Origin: an uncultured Exiguobacterium sp.
GTDB lineage: Bacteria; Bacillota; Bacilli; Exiguobacteriales; Exiguobacteriaceae
Length of the DNA: 64,000 nucleotides
Assembly (NCBI GenBank): GCA_913775715.1
Contig: CAJYMC010000008.1
Span: forward strand, 124,001-188,000
Reading direction: 5' to 3'
This document shows, one piece after another, positions 1-10,127 of this stretch. The notes below the pieces were generated by a model, which worked only from the letters and a program-made list of their open reading frames with translations, was not told the origin of the DNA and did no database searches. A program made the translations under genes and the position numbers. The first letter of the stretch is position 1. Every line of letters begins with the position of its first letter.

Positions 1-28
1 AACATTCTTTGAAGAGGAGCGTACAGCT

Positions 29-1060
29 ATGAAATGTACCATCATCGGAGCAACAGGATATACCGGAATTGAGCTAGTTCGGCTACTAGAAGCACATCCC
101 TCATTTGAAATCGTCTGTTTGATGAGTGATTCGATGGCAGGAAAATCGATGAATGAGTTATTCCCATTCATGAATAAAAAAACATACTCTCTTTTATCTT
201 CCTTTTCGGTGGAGCATCTGACGAAAACAGAGACAGATCTGGTGTTCTTGGCGACACCGAGTGGAATCTCGAAACATTACTTAGAACAACTTCAAAACTG
301 GTCTGGTTATGTCATCGATTTGAGTGGTGATTTGCGACTACCGTCTGAATCGTATGAAGCTTGGTATGACAAGGAACCAATAGATGTACATTTACAACAA
401 AAAGCGACTTATGGTTTACCAGAATGGAATCGTCAAGCTATCACAGCAAGCAAGTGGATTGCGAATCCAGGCTGTTACGCGACAGCAGTTTTGCTTGGAC
501 TAACACCATTCTTAAAAGAGAAAAAAATCGATCCATCTCAAATCATCATTCAAGCTTCTTCTGGTCTGACGGGAGCAGGGAAAACGTTGACGGCACAAAC
601 GCATCATGTCCATTCAAGCGAAAACGTTCGCTTGTATAAAGTGAATCAGCATCAGCACATCCCGGAAATTGAGCAGGCGCTTTTCGAATGGACCGGATCA
701 TCGCATCCGATTACGTTCTCGACTCAACTACTACCGATCAATCGAGGCATCATGGCGATTATGACGGTTCAGCCGTTGATCGATTTATCGGAAATGGAGT
801 GGCGATCTTGGTTGACTGATCAGTATGCAACGGAACCATTCGTCCGAATCCAACAGGCTGATCCGGAAATCAAGTCCGTCGTAGGTAGTAATCACTGTGA
901 TTTGACCGTATATAAGGATGAACGGACAGGGCGCCTTACCATAGTCTCGGTCATCGATAACATGCAAAAAGGAGCTGCTGGACAAGCCGTTCAAAATGCC
1001 AACATTCTAGCAGGATTTGATGAGATGTCTGGTTTGACCCAACAGCCGATCTATATTTAA
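29..1060 (+). CDS. argC: N-acetyl-gamma-glutamyl-phosphate reductase
   Basis: Cytosolic NADPH-dependent enzyme that reduces N-acetylglutamyl-5-phosphate to the semialdehyde, the third step of arginine biosynthesis. The 343-residue protein starts with the Rossmann motif GATGYTGIEL and carries the catalytic cysteine in NPGCYAT at about residue 149; length is normal for the family. A GAAGAGGAG ribosome binding site precedes the ATG. It is the first gene seen of an argC-argJ-argB-argD-carA-carB-argF operon, the order known from Bacillus subtilis. The operon promoter and any ArgR operator lie outside or at the very edge of the window. Identification is secure. Confidence 0.97.
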   Translation: MKCTIIGATGYTGIELVRLLEAHPSFEIVCLMSDSMAGKSMNELFPFMNKKTYSLLSSFSVEHLTKTETDLVFLATPSGISKHYLEQLQNWSGYVIDLSGDLRLPSESYEAWYDKEPIDVHLQQKATYGLPEWNRQAITASKWIANPGCYATAVLLGLTPFLKEKKIDPSQIIIQASSGLTGAGKTLTAQTHHVHSSENVRLYKVNQHQHIPEIEQALFEWTGSSHPITFSTQLLPINRGIMAIMTVQPLIDLSEMEWRSWLTDQYATEPFVRIQQADPEIKSVVGSNHCDLTVYKDERTGRLTIVSVIDNMQKGAAGQAVQNANILAGFDEMSGLTQQPIYI

Positions 1061-1090
1061 ACACTTTGAGATGAAAGAGGAGGAGCGCCT

Positions 1091-2308
1091 GTGTGGCAAG
1101 TACAAGTAGAGACCCCATTGACGATTACGACACCGAAAGGATTTCAAGCATCAGGGGTACACGTGGGACTAAAACGAAAGAGGAAGGATCTTGGTTTGAT
1201 TTGGTGTGAGGAAGGGGCAAGTGCCGCGGCTGTCTATACGACGAACCAAGTCCAAGCAGCACCGATTACTGTGACGAAGCAAGCACTACAGGCGTCACAA
1301 GGACGCATTCATGCCGTCCTCGTCAACAGTGGAAATGCGAATGCCTGCACAGGAGAACTAGGTCTATCACATGCGTACACATCACAACAAGCATTAGCGA
1401 CACACTTCGGAATCGCTCCTGAACAAGTCGCCATCGCTTCGACTGGGATCATCGGTCAACCGTTAGCGATTGATACGTTACTAGCGGGCATTCCACAGTT
1501 GGCTCCAGGGCAGGATGACGCGTCAGCCGATTCGTTTGCGCATGCGATCCTGACGACCGATACCGGTACGAAAACAGCTGGTCAACAATACATGCAAGGA
1601 GATATCCAAATTTCGGTCTGTGGCGTGGCGAAAGGCTCAGGGATGATTCATCCGAACATGGCGACGATGCTTGGTTTCTTGACGACCGATGCAACGATTG
1701 AACCAGATGTCTTACAGACACTGTTGCGCCGGACGATTCATCGGACGTTCAACTGCATTACCGTAGATGGAGACAGTTCGACAAATGACATGGTCATGAT
1801 TTTAGCGAGCGGAGCTGCAGGAGGAGCAACGATCGTTGAAGGCACAGACGAAGCATTGGCATTTGAGCAAGCGATTGAAACGGTTTGCCAAGATTTAGCG
1901 AAACAGATTGCGCGGGACGGGGAAGGCGCGACAAAGTTGATCGAGGTGACGGTAGCGGGGACAGAAACGGATGAAGTGGCACGAATGATCGCCAAACAAG
2001 TCGTCGGGTCGTCACTCGTCAAGACAGCCATCTTTGGGGAAGATGCGAACTGGGGACGAATCATCGCTGCTGTCGGAAGTATCAAAGAGCCGCTCGATGT
2101 ATCAAACGTTGACATCAAAATCGGTTCGCAGTGGGTGTTGCGACAGAGCATGCCTGTCTTATTCGATGAAGCAGTTGCGTCGCAGGAGTTGGCACAGCAG
2201 GACGTCCAAATTCATATCGATTTGCATGACGGTACAGGACAAGGGCACGCTTACGGCTGTGACCTAACGTACGATTACGTCAAAATCAATGCGAGCTATC
2301 GGACATGA
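1091..2308 (+). CDS. argJ: Bifunctional glutamate N-acetyltransferase / ornithine acetyltransferase
   Basis: Transfers the acetyl group from N-acetylornithine to glutamate, recycling acetate in the cyclic arginine pathway; many homologues also use acetyl-CoA. The 405-residue precursor contains the self-cleavage motif around NMATMLGF, with the predicted nucleophilic threonine at about residue 192, so it should mature into alpha and beta chains. The start is GTG behind GAGGAGGAG. It follows argC by 30 bases and its stop overlaps the argB start by four bases, indicating translational coupling. Whether it is mono- or bifunctional cannot be read from the sequence alone. Confidence 0.96.
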   Translation: MWQVQVETPLTITTPKGFQASGVHVGLKRKRKDLGLIWCEEGASAAAVYTTNQVQAAPITVTKQALQASQGRIHAVLVNSGNANACTGELGLSHAYTSQQALATHFGIAPEQVAIASTGIIGQPLAIDTLLAGIPQLAPGQDDASADSFAHAILTTDTGTKTAGQQYMQGDIQISVCGVAKGSGMIHPNMATMLGFLTTDATIEPDVLQTLLRRTIHRTFNCITVDGDSSTNDMVMILASGAAGGATIVEGTDEALAFEQAIETVCQDLAKQIARDGEGATKLIEVTVAGTETDEVARMIAKQVVGSSLVKTAIFGEDANWGRIIAAVGSIKEPLDVSNVDIKIGSQWVLRQSMPVLFDEAVASQELAQQDVQIHIDLHDGTGQGHAYGCDLTYDYVKINASYRT

Positions 2309-3078
2309 CGAAACGAAAAGTCATCAAACTGGGTGGTAGTGTATGGGAGCAGTTAGATGCGCGGTATTTCGAGGAATGGAAAGCATGGGTCGAAACCGGC
2401 AATGAACTATTGATCGTTCATGGGGGTGGTCCACTTCTATCGAGTTACTGCGAACAAGAGGGAATCCAACCTGTATTTCGAGATGGTGTCCGTGTAACGA
2501 CGGATGGTGTCTTACTTGGGGCAAGACGCATTCTCGCCGGTGAAGTGCAATCCGGGATCGTTCAGCAATTGAATCAGGCAGGAATTTCAGCAGTCGGGAT
2601 GAGCGGGTTAGACGGTGCGAGCGTCCATGGTAAAAAGGTCAAAGGACTCGGGGAAGTCGGTCAAATCACGCACATTCATCCACGATTGTTCACCGTGTTG
2701 AGTACAAATGGTTATGTGCCGGTCGTCACTTCTCTCATCACAGGAGAACAAGGTGTATTGAACAGTAACGGAGACGCGTGCGCCATTGCTGTCGCGAAGG
2801 CTTGGTCCGTCGACCGATTTGAATTGTTGACGGATGTCGAGGGTGTAAAAGTAAACGGTGACTATCAATCAGAAATCACGTCTGCAGCCATCGAAGCTGC
2901 GATAGCGTCGGGAGAAATCTACGGGGGAATGATTCCAAAGGTCGAAGCGATGATGCAGGCCACTCAGCATGGTATTCCAGAGGTCGTCATTCGATCGGGG
3001 AAAAATGCGTTAGCTGCAGGGACACGAATCAAGGAGGAATTACATGAGTGCACTACTACCCACTTATCAACGTACTGA
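2305..3078 (+). CDS. argB: Acetylglutamate kinase
   Basis: Phosphorylates N-acetylglutamate with ATP, the second step of arginine synthesis and usually the feedback-controlled one. The 257-residue protein has the amino-acid kinase signature: KLGGSVW at the N terminus and HGGGP for substrate binding. It lacks the N-terminal helix typical of arginine-inhibited hexameric forms, so feedback inhibition may be absent (inference). The ATG overlaps the argJ stop. The last 35 bases overlap argD, whose ribosome binding site lies inside argB, which gives the protein an unusual short extra tail after IKEE. Confidence 0.96.
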   Translation: MTKRKVIKLGGSVWEQLDARYFEEWKAWVETGNELLIVHGGGPLLSSYCEQEGIQPVFRDGVRVTTDGVLLGARRILAGEVQSGIVQQLNQAGISAVGMSGLDGASVHGKKVKGLGEVGQITHIHPRLFTVLSTNGYVPVVTSLITGEQGVLNSNGDACAIAVAKAWSVDRFELLTDVEGVKVNGDYQSEITSAAIEAAIASGEIYGGMIPKVEAMMQATQHGIPEVVIRSGKNALAAGTRIKEELHECTTTHLSTY

Positions 3079-4189
3079 TGTGGAATTGGTCAAAGGACAA
3101 GGGTCGATCGTAGAAGATGCGACAGGAAAGACGTATCTGGATTTCATTATGGGGATCGCTGTATGCAACACAGGACACCGTCATCCTTATATTCAGCAAC
3201 GGCTAGAAGAACAATTGAATCAAATTTGGCATACGTCGAATCTGTTTCAAATCGCGGGACAAGAGCGGGTCGCAAAGCGTTTGACGGAAGACAGCCATCT
3301 CAGTCATGCCTTCTTTTGTAACAGTGGTGCGGAAGCGAACGAGGCGGCATACAAACTTGTTCGAAAATGGACAGGAAAAACGGAAGTCGTCACGTTCAAA
3401 CAATCGTTCCATGGTCGGACATTTGCGATGATGGGCGCAACAGGACAGGAGAAAATCAAAGTGGGATACGGGGAGATGGTGAATGGCTTCAAACATCTAC
3501 CGTTTAACGAGATGGAGAGTCTATCAGCCATTACGGAGGAAACGGCTGCCGTATGGCTCGAAATCATTCAAGGAGAGGGCGGGGTCGTCGTCGCCGACGA
3601 TGCGTGGCTTGAGGCTCTAATGAAGCAGGCGCAACGTTACGATGTCAAAATCATCGTCGATGAAGTGCAGACTGGCATTGGTCGGACGGGCTCTCGTTTT
3701 GCGTTTGAGCAGACGCCACTCGTACCGGATATCATCACTCTTGCGAAAGGGCTTGGAAGTGGCCTCGCGGTTGGTGCGCTACTCGCAACGGAAGAGGCAG
3801 CGGAAGTGTTCACGCCGGGATCGCATGGTTCGACCTTTGGTGGGAATCCACTCGCGATGACAGCTGCGGAAGCAACACTTGAACTCTTGTTAAGTGACAC
3901 TGTCATGGTAGACGTTCAAGGAAAAGGCGAATTTTTGAGACAGCAATTAGAGCAAAAGCTACCTAAATCCATCGTTCGCTCTGTTCGCGGACGTGGCTTG
4001 ATGATTGGTATCGAGTGTGTAATGCCTGTTGCACCGCTGATTGACGCCTTACGTGAGAATGGTCTTCTCGTCGTATCGGCTGGTCCTCATGTCATTCGCT
4101 TATTACCATCGTTGTTCGTGACGGAACAGGAACTCATGCACGCCATCGAAAAAATACAACTCGTTTGTCAACAGGAGGTCATCGTATGA
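3044..4189 (+). CDS. argD: Acetylornithine aminotransferase
   Basis: Class III PLP-dependent aminotransferase converting N-acetylglutamate semialdehyde to N-acetylornithine. The 381-residue sequence has the family layout: NSGAEANEAA near residue 90, the DEVQTGIGRTG block carrying the cofactor-binding aspartate, and the Schiff-base lysine in ITLAKGLGSG at about residue 235. The start is ATG behind AAGGAGGAATTAC, which sits inside the end of argB. The stop TGA shares bases with the carA ATG (ATGA). The arg operon context makes acetylornithine rather than ornithine or succinylornithine the expected substrate. Confidence 0.95.
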   Translation: MSALLPTYQRTDVELVKGQGSIVEDATGKTYLDFIMGIAVCNTGHRHPYIQQRLEEQLNQIWHTSNLFQIAGQERVAKRLTEDSHLSHAFFCNSGAEANEAAYKLVRKWTGKTEVVTFKQSFHGRTFAMMGATGQEKIKVGYGEMVNGFKHLPFNEMESLSAITEETAAVWLEIIQGEGGVVVADDAWLEALMKQAQRYDVKIIVDEVQTGIGRTGSRFAFEQTPLVPDIITLAKGLGSGLAVGALLATEEAAEVFTPGSHGSTFGGNPLAMTAAEATLELLLSDTVMVDVQGKGEFLRQQLEQKLPKSIVRSVRGRGLMIGIECVMPVAPLIDALRENGLLVVSAGPHVIRLLPSLFVTEQELMHAIEKIQLVCQQEVIV

Positions 4190-5244
4190 AACAGTCCGGA
4201 AAACTAACGCTTGCGAACGGAACGACGTTTACCGGTTCGTGGCACGGAACAGCTCCAGTCAAAGGAGAAGTCGTCTTTTTCACTGGAATGACAGGATATC
4301 AGGAAGTCTTGACGGATCCGTCTTATCAGGGGCAAATTCTTGTCTTCACATACCCGTTGATTGGTCAATACGGTATTCAAGCGGAGGCGTCAGAAAGCAA
4401 CCAGATTCAAGTCGCTGGTGTCATCGTCCAAACGTTGGCTGAGGACGGGGAAGGAACATCACTCGCGAGCTGGTTGGACGAAGCGAATGTTCCGATTTTG
4501 TCGGGAGTCGATACGCGTTCCCTTGTGCATCTATTACGGACAGAAGGCGACCAATTCGGAGACATGATGCAAGTGGATATGGCAGTCACTGAGTCAATCG
4601 ACACAGCATACATCGCTTCCGTATCGACGACTTCAAACATCGAATATGTACCAGAAGTCGAACAGGGACACATCGTTTGTATCGATTACGGCGTGAAACA
4701 ATCGATGATCGATGCTTTGCTTGAACGCCATATGCGTGTCACGGTCGTGCCATATGATACGACACCGGAACAGATTCAAGCGCTGGTCCCAGATGGTCTA
4801 CTGTTTTCCAACGGACCTGGTGATCCAACACAACTGGATCCATTTCTTTCAGGAATCCGTGAACTAGCGACGAGCTATCCGACACTTGGTATTTGTATGG
4901 GACATCAGGTTCTCGCTCATGCCTTCGGTTGTACCTTATTAAAACAACATCACGGGCACCGTGGGGCGAATCATCCGGTGCGTCATCTAGCATCCGGACA
5001 AGTGTTCATGACGTCTCAAAATCATGGTTATGCCGTTGATGTAAAAAGTATCGAAGCGTCTGAGATGGAACTTGCGTACGAACACATCAATGATGGATCC
5101 GTTGAAGGATTGATTCATCCGGTACTACCGATCATGACAGTCCAATTTCACCCAGAAGCGAGTCCAGGACCGACAGAGGCGATGGTCGTCTTCGATCAAT
5201 TCGTAAATAGCGTATTACATCAGGAGGTAGCATATGTGGGATAA
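4186..5244 (+). CDS. carA: Carbamoyl-phosphate synthase small subunit (arginine operon form)
   Basis: Glutamine amidotransferase subunit that delivers ammonia to CarB for carbamoyl phosphate. It shows the CPSase small-chain N-terminal domain followed by a class I amidotransferase domain with the nucleophilic cysteine in GICMGHQ (about residue 237) and the His-Glu pair in FHPEAS (about residues 322 and 324). The chosen ATG overlaps the argD stop and has AGGAGGT at good spacing; a TTG seven codons upstream stays in frame but has no site. The product is 352 residues. Position between argD and carB marks it as the arginine-pathway copy rather than PyrAA. Confidence 0.95.
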   Translation: MKQSGKLTLANGTTFTGSWHGTAPVKGEVVFFTGMTGYQEVLTDPSYQGQILVFTYPLIGQYGIQAEASESNQIQVAGVIVQTLAEDGEGTSLASWLDEANVPILSGVDTRSLVHLLRTEGDQFGDMMQVDMAVTESIDTAYIASVSTTSNIEYVPEVEQGHIVCIDYGVKQSMIDALLERHMRVTVVPYDTTPEQIQALVPDGLLFSNGPGDPTQLDPFLSGIRELATSYPTLGICMGHQVLAHAFGCTLLKQHHGHRGANHPVRHLASGQVFMTSQNHGYAVDVKSIEASEMELAYEHINDGSVEGLIHPVLPIMTVQFHPEASPGPTEAMVVFDQFVNSVLHQEVAYVG

Positions 5245-8200
5245 ACAGAAAGTACTCGTCATCGGTTCGGGTCCGATCGTCATCGGGCAAGCAGCAGAAT
5301 TTGATTATTCCGGCACACAAGCCTGTCAGGCGCTTCGAGAAGCGGGATGCGAGGTCATCTTAATGAATTCGAATCCGGCTACTATCATGACGGATCCGAG
5401 CACGGCAGATCATGTCTACATTGAGGCGATGACTCTTGAAAAAGCAACGGCCATCATCGAACAAGATCGACCGTCCCATCTCCTAGCGACGGTCGGCGGT
5501 CAAACGGCACTCAATCTTGCGATGTCACTCGAAGAAGCAGGCGTACTTGAACAATACGGTGTCGAACTTCTCGGGACTTCGCTTGAGACGATCCGAGACG
5601 GAGAAGATCGTGAACGATTCAAGCAAAAGATGATTGAACTCGCGCAACCGCTCCCGGAAAGTCAAACGATCGAATCGTTAGCAGAGCTTGAGGACTTCAT
5701 GGCAGTACACGGGGTACCACTCGTCATCCGACCAGCCTTTACGCTCGGTGGAACGGGCGGCGGAATCGCAGTGACGAAGGACGAGGCACGTCTGTTAGCA
5801 CAGAAAGGCTTACAAGCGAGTCCGATTTCACAGTGTTTGGTTGAAGTGAGTATCGCTGGTTATAAAGAAGTCGAATATGAAGTCATGCGTGATAGTGCAG
5901 ATACGACGATCATCGTCTGTAATATGGAAAACATCGATCCCGTCGGCGTCCATACCGGGGACTCGGTCGTCTTTGCACCGATTCAGTCGATTTCGGATCG
6001 AATGAATCAACAATTGCGGACGGAAGCGCGGAAAATCGTATCGCATCTCGGTGTCATCGGTGGATGCAACATTCAATTCGCAATCCATCCGACGGAAGAA
6101 CGCTATTTCGTCATTGAAGTCAATCCGCGTGTCAGTCGTTCTTCGGCACTTGCTTCCAAGGCGACGGGATATCCGATCGCAAAATTAGCGACACGTCTTG
6201 CGCTCGGTGAGCGACTCGACGATTGCATCAATCCTGTCACGAAGGAAACGATGGCGAGCTTCGAACCAACGATGGATTATATTACGGCAAAAGTGCCGTG
6301 TTTCCCATTCGATCTATTTACCGGCAGTAACCGGACGCTTGGAACACAAATGAAGGCGACGGGTGAGAGCATGGCGATGGGGAAGACGCTAGAAGAAGCG
6401 TTACAAAAAGCGTGGCGCGGTGCAGGAGTCGAGCAATCACCTCTTTATCCGACATGGATGAAAACAGCGGAAGCGGACGAGCTGTGGAAAGAAGTGATGG
6501 CTCCGACGGATCGTCGTTTGCTTGCGATGCTCGCGCTACTCGATCGCAAGGAGACGACCGTCGAAGAACTCGTTGAACAGACGAAAGTACAAGCCTTATT
6601 CGTCAAAGTACTTCAACGTCTTGTCGAGCAGAAACAAAAAATCGATTTAACGGATGAAAGTTCTCTAAAGCAAACCAAAATGATGGGCTTCACGGACGAA
6701 CAGATTGCCCTTCTGACGGGTATCAGTGCTGAAAAGATCGAGCACTTACGTAAAGAAAAAGGCATCCGTCCTGTCTATCATATGATTGATACATGCGCGG
6801 GAGAGTTCAAGAGTACGACGCCTTATTTCTACGGAAACTGGAGTGGTCAAACGGAAGTCACAGCATCGACGAAAAAGAAAGTCGCTGTCATCGGTGCGGG
6901 ACCCATCCGAATCGGTCAAGGAATCGAATTTGATTATTGCTCCGTTCACGCGGTACGTGCATTACAAGCATCCGGTTATGAAACAATCATGATCAACAAT
7001 AATCCGGAGACCGTCTCGACCGACTTTGAAGTCGCAGATCGCCTGTATGTCGAGCCGTTGACACTTGAAGACGTCATGCATGTGCTAGAAGCAGAGGATT
7101 GCCAAGACGTCTTAGTCCAGTTCGGAGGACAAACGGGGATTGGGCTGGCGTCTGGTTTAGAGAAAGCCGGTTATCATCTTCTCGGAACAACGGCAGATGT
7201 CATCGATCAAATGGAAGACCGTGAGCGGTTCTATCAATTTTTAGATGACATCGGCGTTGATCGGATTCCGGGACAAGAAGTGGCGACAGACGAACAAATG
7301 ATAGAAGTCGCAACAACGATCGGTTACCCGGTCATGATTCGTCCTTCGTATGTCATCGGAGGAAAGGGAATGCATATCATAAAGGATCAACAGCAGTTAG
7401 AAGCTATCGTTTCAGAATTATCATTCCCTGTCCTGATAGATGCCTACCTCCAAGGAAAGGAAATCGAAGTCGATTGCATTACGAATGGCACGACAACATA
7501 CGTTCCAATTTTGATGGAACAATTGGAACGCGCAGGAGTTCACTCTGGAGATTCGACGATGATTCTGCCACCTGTATCGCTCAGCGTTACCGTTCAGAGC
7601 GAAATCGAGCGAATCGCACAGATGATCGGGCAACGAATGGATTATAAAGGAGCGTACAATATCCAATTCGTCTTGCATGACGATCAAGTCTACGTGCTAG
7701 AAATCAATCCGCGTGCCTCCCGGACATTACCGATCGTCGCCAAAGTAACGGGTCAACCAATCTTGCAGTGGGCAGTCCAAGCAGCGGTCGGTCAAGCGGT
7801 CGTACTACCAACGGAACAGACGAAACTTGATTTCTATGCCGTCAAAACCCCTGTTTTTTCAACGCTAAAATTACAAGGCGTCGATCCGAAAACAGGACCG
7901 GTCATGCGTTCGACAGGTGAAACGCTGCAATGGACGACAGACGGACTGGCGCTGGAGCGTTTCATTTTCGACGAGACGACGAAACGACATTTGACGACAA
8001 GAGACATCATCGTTGCTGGAGCAGATACAGAGGCTTTCGGAACAGGTGTAGCGTTAGATGAAACGATTGACTGGGCACAATGTGCGATTTTCTATTCGCA
8101 CGTGACAGAAGAAAAAGCGAGTCGCGAAGCAGCGCTTGCTGCCGGGGTACAAGTTCTGACAGAACCCGAACTAGCACATTATCATCTACAAGCGACAGAA

Positions 8201-8266
8201 AAGTCCCCTTATGCTGTGAAGCCACTTCATACATGGACAGAGCCGATCAAGGAGGAAGTAAAATGA
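5234..8266 (+). CDS. carB: Carbamoyl-phosphate synthase large subunit (arginine operon form)
   Basis: Makes carbamoyl phosphate from bicarbonate, ammonia and two ATP. Two homologous ATP-grasp halves are visible, each opening with a nucleotide-binding block (VIGSGPIVIGQAAEFDYSG and VIGAGPIRIGQGIEFDYC). They are followed by a short C-terminal region. At 1010 residues it is shorter than the roughly 1070 of pyrimidine-pathway or enterobacterial enzymes, mostly in the C-terminal allosteric domain. This fits the arginine-specific isoform found in Bacillus, which should be insensitive to UMP (inference). The ATG overlaps the end of carA and follows CAGGAGGTAGCAT. Confidence 0.95.
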   Translation: MWDKQKVLVIGSGPIVIGQAAEFDYSGTQACQALREAGCEVILMNSNPATIMTDPSTADHVYIEAMTLEKATAIIEQDRPSHLLATVGGQTALNLAMSLEEAGVLEQYGVELLGTSLETIRDGEDRERFKQKMIELAQPLPESQTIESLAELEDFMAVHGVPLVIRPAFTLGGTGGGIAVTKDEARLLAQKGLQASPISQCLVEVSIAGYKEVEYEVMRDSADTTIIVCNMENIDPVGVHTGDSVVFAPIQSISDRMNQQLRTEARKIVSHLGVIGGCNIQFAIHPTEERYFVIEVNPRVSRSSALASKATGYPIAKLATRLALGERLDDCINPVTKETMASFEPTMDYITAKVPCFPFDLFTGSNRTLGTQMKATGESMAMGKTLEEALQKAWRGAGVEQSPLYPTWMKTAEADELWKEVMAPTDRRLLAMLALLDRKETTVEELVEQTKVQALFVKVLQRLVEQKQKIDLTDESSLKQTKMMGFTDEQIALLTGISAEKIEHLRKEKGIRPVYHMIDTCAGEFKSTTPYFYGNWSGQTEVTASTKKKVAVIGAGPIRIGQGIEFDYCSVHAVRALQASGYETIMINNNPETVSTDFEVADRLYVEPLTLEDVMHVLEAEDCQDVLVQFGGQTGIGLASGLEKAGYHLLGTTADVIDQMEDRERFYQFLDDIGVDRIPGQEVATDEQMIEVATTIGYPVMIRPSYVIGGKGMHIIKDQQQLEAIVSELSFPVLIDAYLQGKEIEVDCITNGTTTYVPILMEQLERAGVHSGDSTMILPPVSLSVTVQSEIERIAQMIGQRMDYKGAYNIQFVLHDDQVYVLEINPRASRTLPIVAKVTGQPILQWAVQAAVGQAVVLPTEQTKLDFYAVKTPVFSTLKLQGVDPKTGPVMRSTGETLQWTTDGLALERFIFDETTKRHLTTRDIIVAGADTEAFGTGVALDETIDWAQCAIFYSHVTEEKASREAALAAGVQVLTEPELAHYHLQATEKSPYAVKPLHTWTEPIKEEVK

Positions 8267-9192
8267 AGACGATGCAACAACTAAAGCATTTCTTGACGAT
8301 GGCGGAACTAACGCCGGAAGCATTGACGGAGCTATTGATACTCGCAAAAGACATCAAACGACAACCGCTTAAGTATGAAGAAGTATTGAAAAATAAAAAA
8401 GTGGCCTTATTGTTTGAAAAGGCATCGACGCGAACACGTCTATCGTTTGAGGTGGGTGTTGTCGAGCTCGGTGGACATCCGATCGTACTAAGTGGAGCAG
8501 ATATGCAAATCGGGCGGGGGGAGCCGCTCTCAGATACGATTCAAGTCATGAGCCGTTACGTTGATGCCCTGATGATTCGGACGTTCGGTCATGAGATCGT
8601 CGATACGCTTGCGGCACATGGTACGATTCCAATCATCAATGGATTGACGGATCTACACCATCCGTGCCAAGTCCTTGCTGACTTGCTGACGATCGAAGAA
8701 ACATTTGGAACACGATCCGGAAAGATTTTGACATATATCGGGGATGGAAATAACATGGCGCATTCGCTGATGATTGGTGGAGCGCTCAGTGGAATGGAAG
8801 TCCGCATCTGTGCGCCGGCGACGTATGCTCCTGATCCACAAGTCGTCCATGAGGCACAAGTCATCGCAAAAGAAACAGGTGGAAACATCATCGTCATGAC
8901 GGATCCTGAGGAAGCAGCGAGTGGTGCAGATGTCGTGTACACGGATGTCTTCGCGAGTATGGGACAAGAGGAAGAAGCGACGATGCGTCTGCAAGCATTT
9001 GGAGGATATCAGGTTAACGCCAATATCATGGATCAAGCAAATGATAAAGCCATTTTCTTACATTGCCTTCCGGCGCACCGCGGGGAGGAAGTCACGGCAG
9101 ACGTCATCGATGGCAAGCAATCTGTCATCTTCGATCAAGCCGAGAATCGTCTCCATGCACAAAAAGCGTTACTCGTTACATTACTTGGATAA
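8263..9192 (+). CDS. argF: Ornithine carbamoyltransferase
   Basis: Condenses ornithine with carbamoyl phosphate to give citrulline. The 309-residue protein carries the carbamoyl phosphate motif STRTR (residues 55-59) and the ornithine-binding HCLPAHRG block (from residue 267), diagnostic for OTCase rather than aspartate carbamoyltransferase. The true ATG lies just after GGAGGAAGTAAA and overlaps the carB stop; the longer in-frame extension upstream is carB sequence read in another frame. It is the last gene of the operon and is followed directly by a strong terminator. argG and argH are not in this window. Confidence 0.96.
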   Translation: MKTMQQLKHFLTMAELTPEALTELLILAKDIKRQPLKYEEVLKNKKVALLFEKASTRTRLSFEVGVVELGGHPIVLSGADMQIGRGEPLSDTIQVMSRYVDALMIRTFGHEIVDTLAAHGTIPIINGLTDLHHPCQVLADLLTIEETFGTRSGKILTYIGDGNNMAHSLMIGGALSGMEVRICAPATYAPDPQVVHEAQVIAKETGGNIIVMTDPEEAASGADVVYTDVFASMGQEEEATMRLQAFGGYQVNANIMDQANDKAIFLHCLPAHRGEEVTADVIDGKQSVIFDQAENRLHAQKALLVTLLG

Positions 9193-9196
9193 TCCT

Positions 9197-9233
9197 AAAA
9201 GACTCGGTCGCCAATTTGACGACCGAGTCTTTT
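9197..9233. terminator. Bidirectional terminator after argF
   Basis: Perfect 14-bp inverted repeat (AAAAGACTCGGTCG and its complement) with a 9-base loop. It begins five bases after the argF stop. The A-run on one side and T-run on the other let it serve both argF and the convergent MBL gene. Confidence 0.92.
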
Positions 9234-9245
9234 AATTGATGAAAG

Positions 9246-10055
9246 TTAATCATAATGACGGCGGGCTAATCGTTCCTCGTGTTCTTTTTTGACTTGTCGC
9301 TTATTTTTTTCGTGCAGACGTTTCATGAACGGTGTCGTTTGCCAGGACGGAGCCCAGTCGGACTCTTTTCCAGCACGGAGGGCGAGAATATAATCATAGC
9401 TCTGATGAAGTCGTTCAATCATCTCCGTTCGGACATCACAAATGTGACCGTGTCCGGGAATCAAGAGTTTGACTTCATATTCATAAATGAACGACTCGAG
9501 TAACTCGAGCGTCGTCAAATACTCAGAGGAATCGTGTTCGATCAAGGGAATTTCAACATCGGAAGCATAGTCGCCGCAGACTAACAAGTGGAGTGGCATG
9601 ACGATGAAGGAAAGGTGAGTCGCTTCATGACCGGGTGTCAAAAAGAAGATCAGCTTCGTCTGACCAATCGTCAAAATCGTCTCAGACTCATGAATGACAT
9701 GTGTCACGTCTGGGAAAAGGACGGGGGAATCGATGTAAAATTCATCATTAAAATCTTGGACGGCTTTTAGCGCTTCCTGTCGGTCGACATCGATGAACGG
9801 TTTCGAAGCGATGACGATGGCATCCGTAAAGGCATAGGCACCTAAAATATGATCAAAATGAGCATGCGTATAGACAACGTATAATGGTCGTTCGCGACGT
9901 ATGATTTCGACATCTCGACGAATCGTTGCAATCTCATCGGGCAGCCAGCCAGGGTCGACGACGATCAGACAATCAGGCGTCTCGATTAATGTCGACGTCG
10001 TTTTCATGAGTGTACTTTGATAAATCGTCACGCCAGGCATTTTCATCTGAATCAT
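9246..10055 (-). CDS. MBL-fold metallo-hydrolase
   Basis: Metallo-beta-lactamase superfamily hydrolase of 269 residues. The metal-binding motif HAHFDH sits at residues 64-69. Further candidate ligands are the histidine in PGHEATHLSF (about residue 144) and that in PGHGHICD (about residue 203). No signal peptide is seen, so it is probably cytosolic. The start ATG has AAAGGAGG at good spacing; a second ATG three codons in is possible. Substrate is unknown; the family includes glyoxalase II-like thioesterases, lactonases and sulfur dioxygenases. It stands alone, convergent to the arginine operon and downstream of a tRNA gene on the same strand. Confidence 0.85.
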   Translation of the reverse strand: MIQMKMPGVTIYQSTLMKTTSTLIETPDCLIVVDPGWLPDEIATIRRDVEIIRRERPLYVVYTHAHFDHILGAYAFTDAIVIASKPFIDVDRQEALKAVQDFNDEFYIDSPVLFPDVTHVIHESETILTIGQTKLIFFLTPGHEATHLSFIVMPLHLLVCGDYASDVEIPLIEHDSSEYLTTLELLESFIYEYEVKLLIPGHGHICDVRTEMIERLHQSYDYILALRAGKESDWAPSWQTTPFMKRLHEKNKRQVKKEHEERLARRHYD

Positions 10056-10127
10056 ACGAATCCTCCTTTACGAATCTCTATCTATATCGTTGTATACCCA
10101 TAAATTCGTTGAAATCATCAGCAGAAA

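Noticed and set aside
8080..8262. Upstream in-frame extension of argF
   Set aside because: This is the carB coding sequence in another frame; the ATG with GGAGG gives the normal OTCase length.
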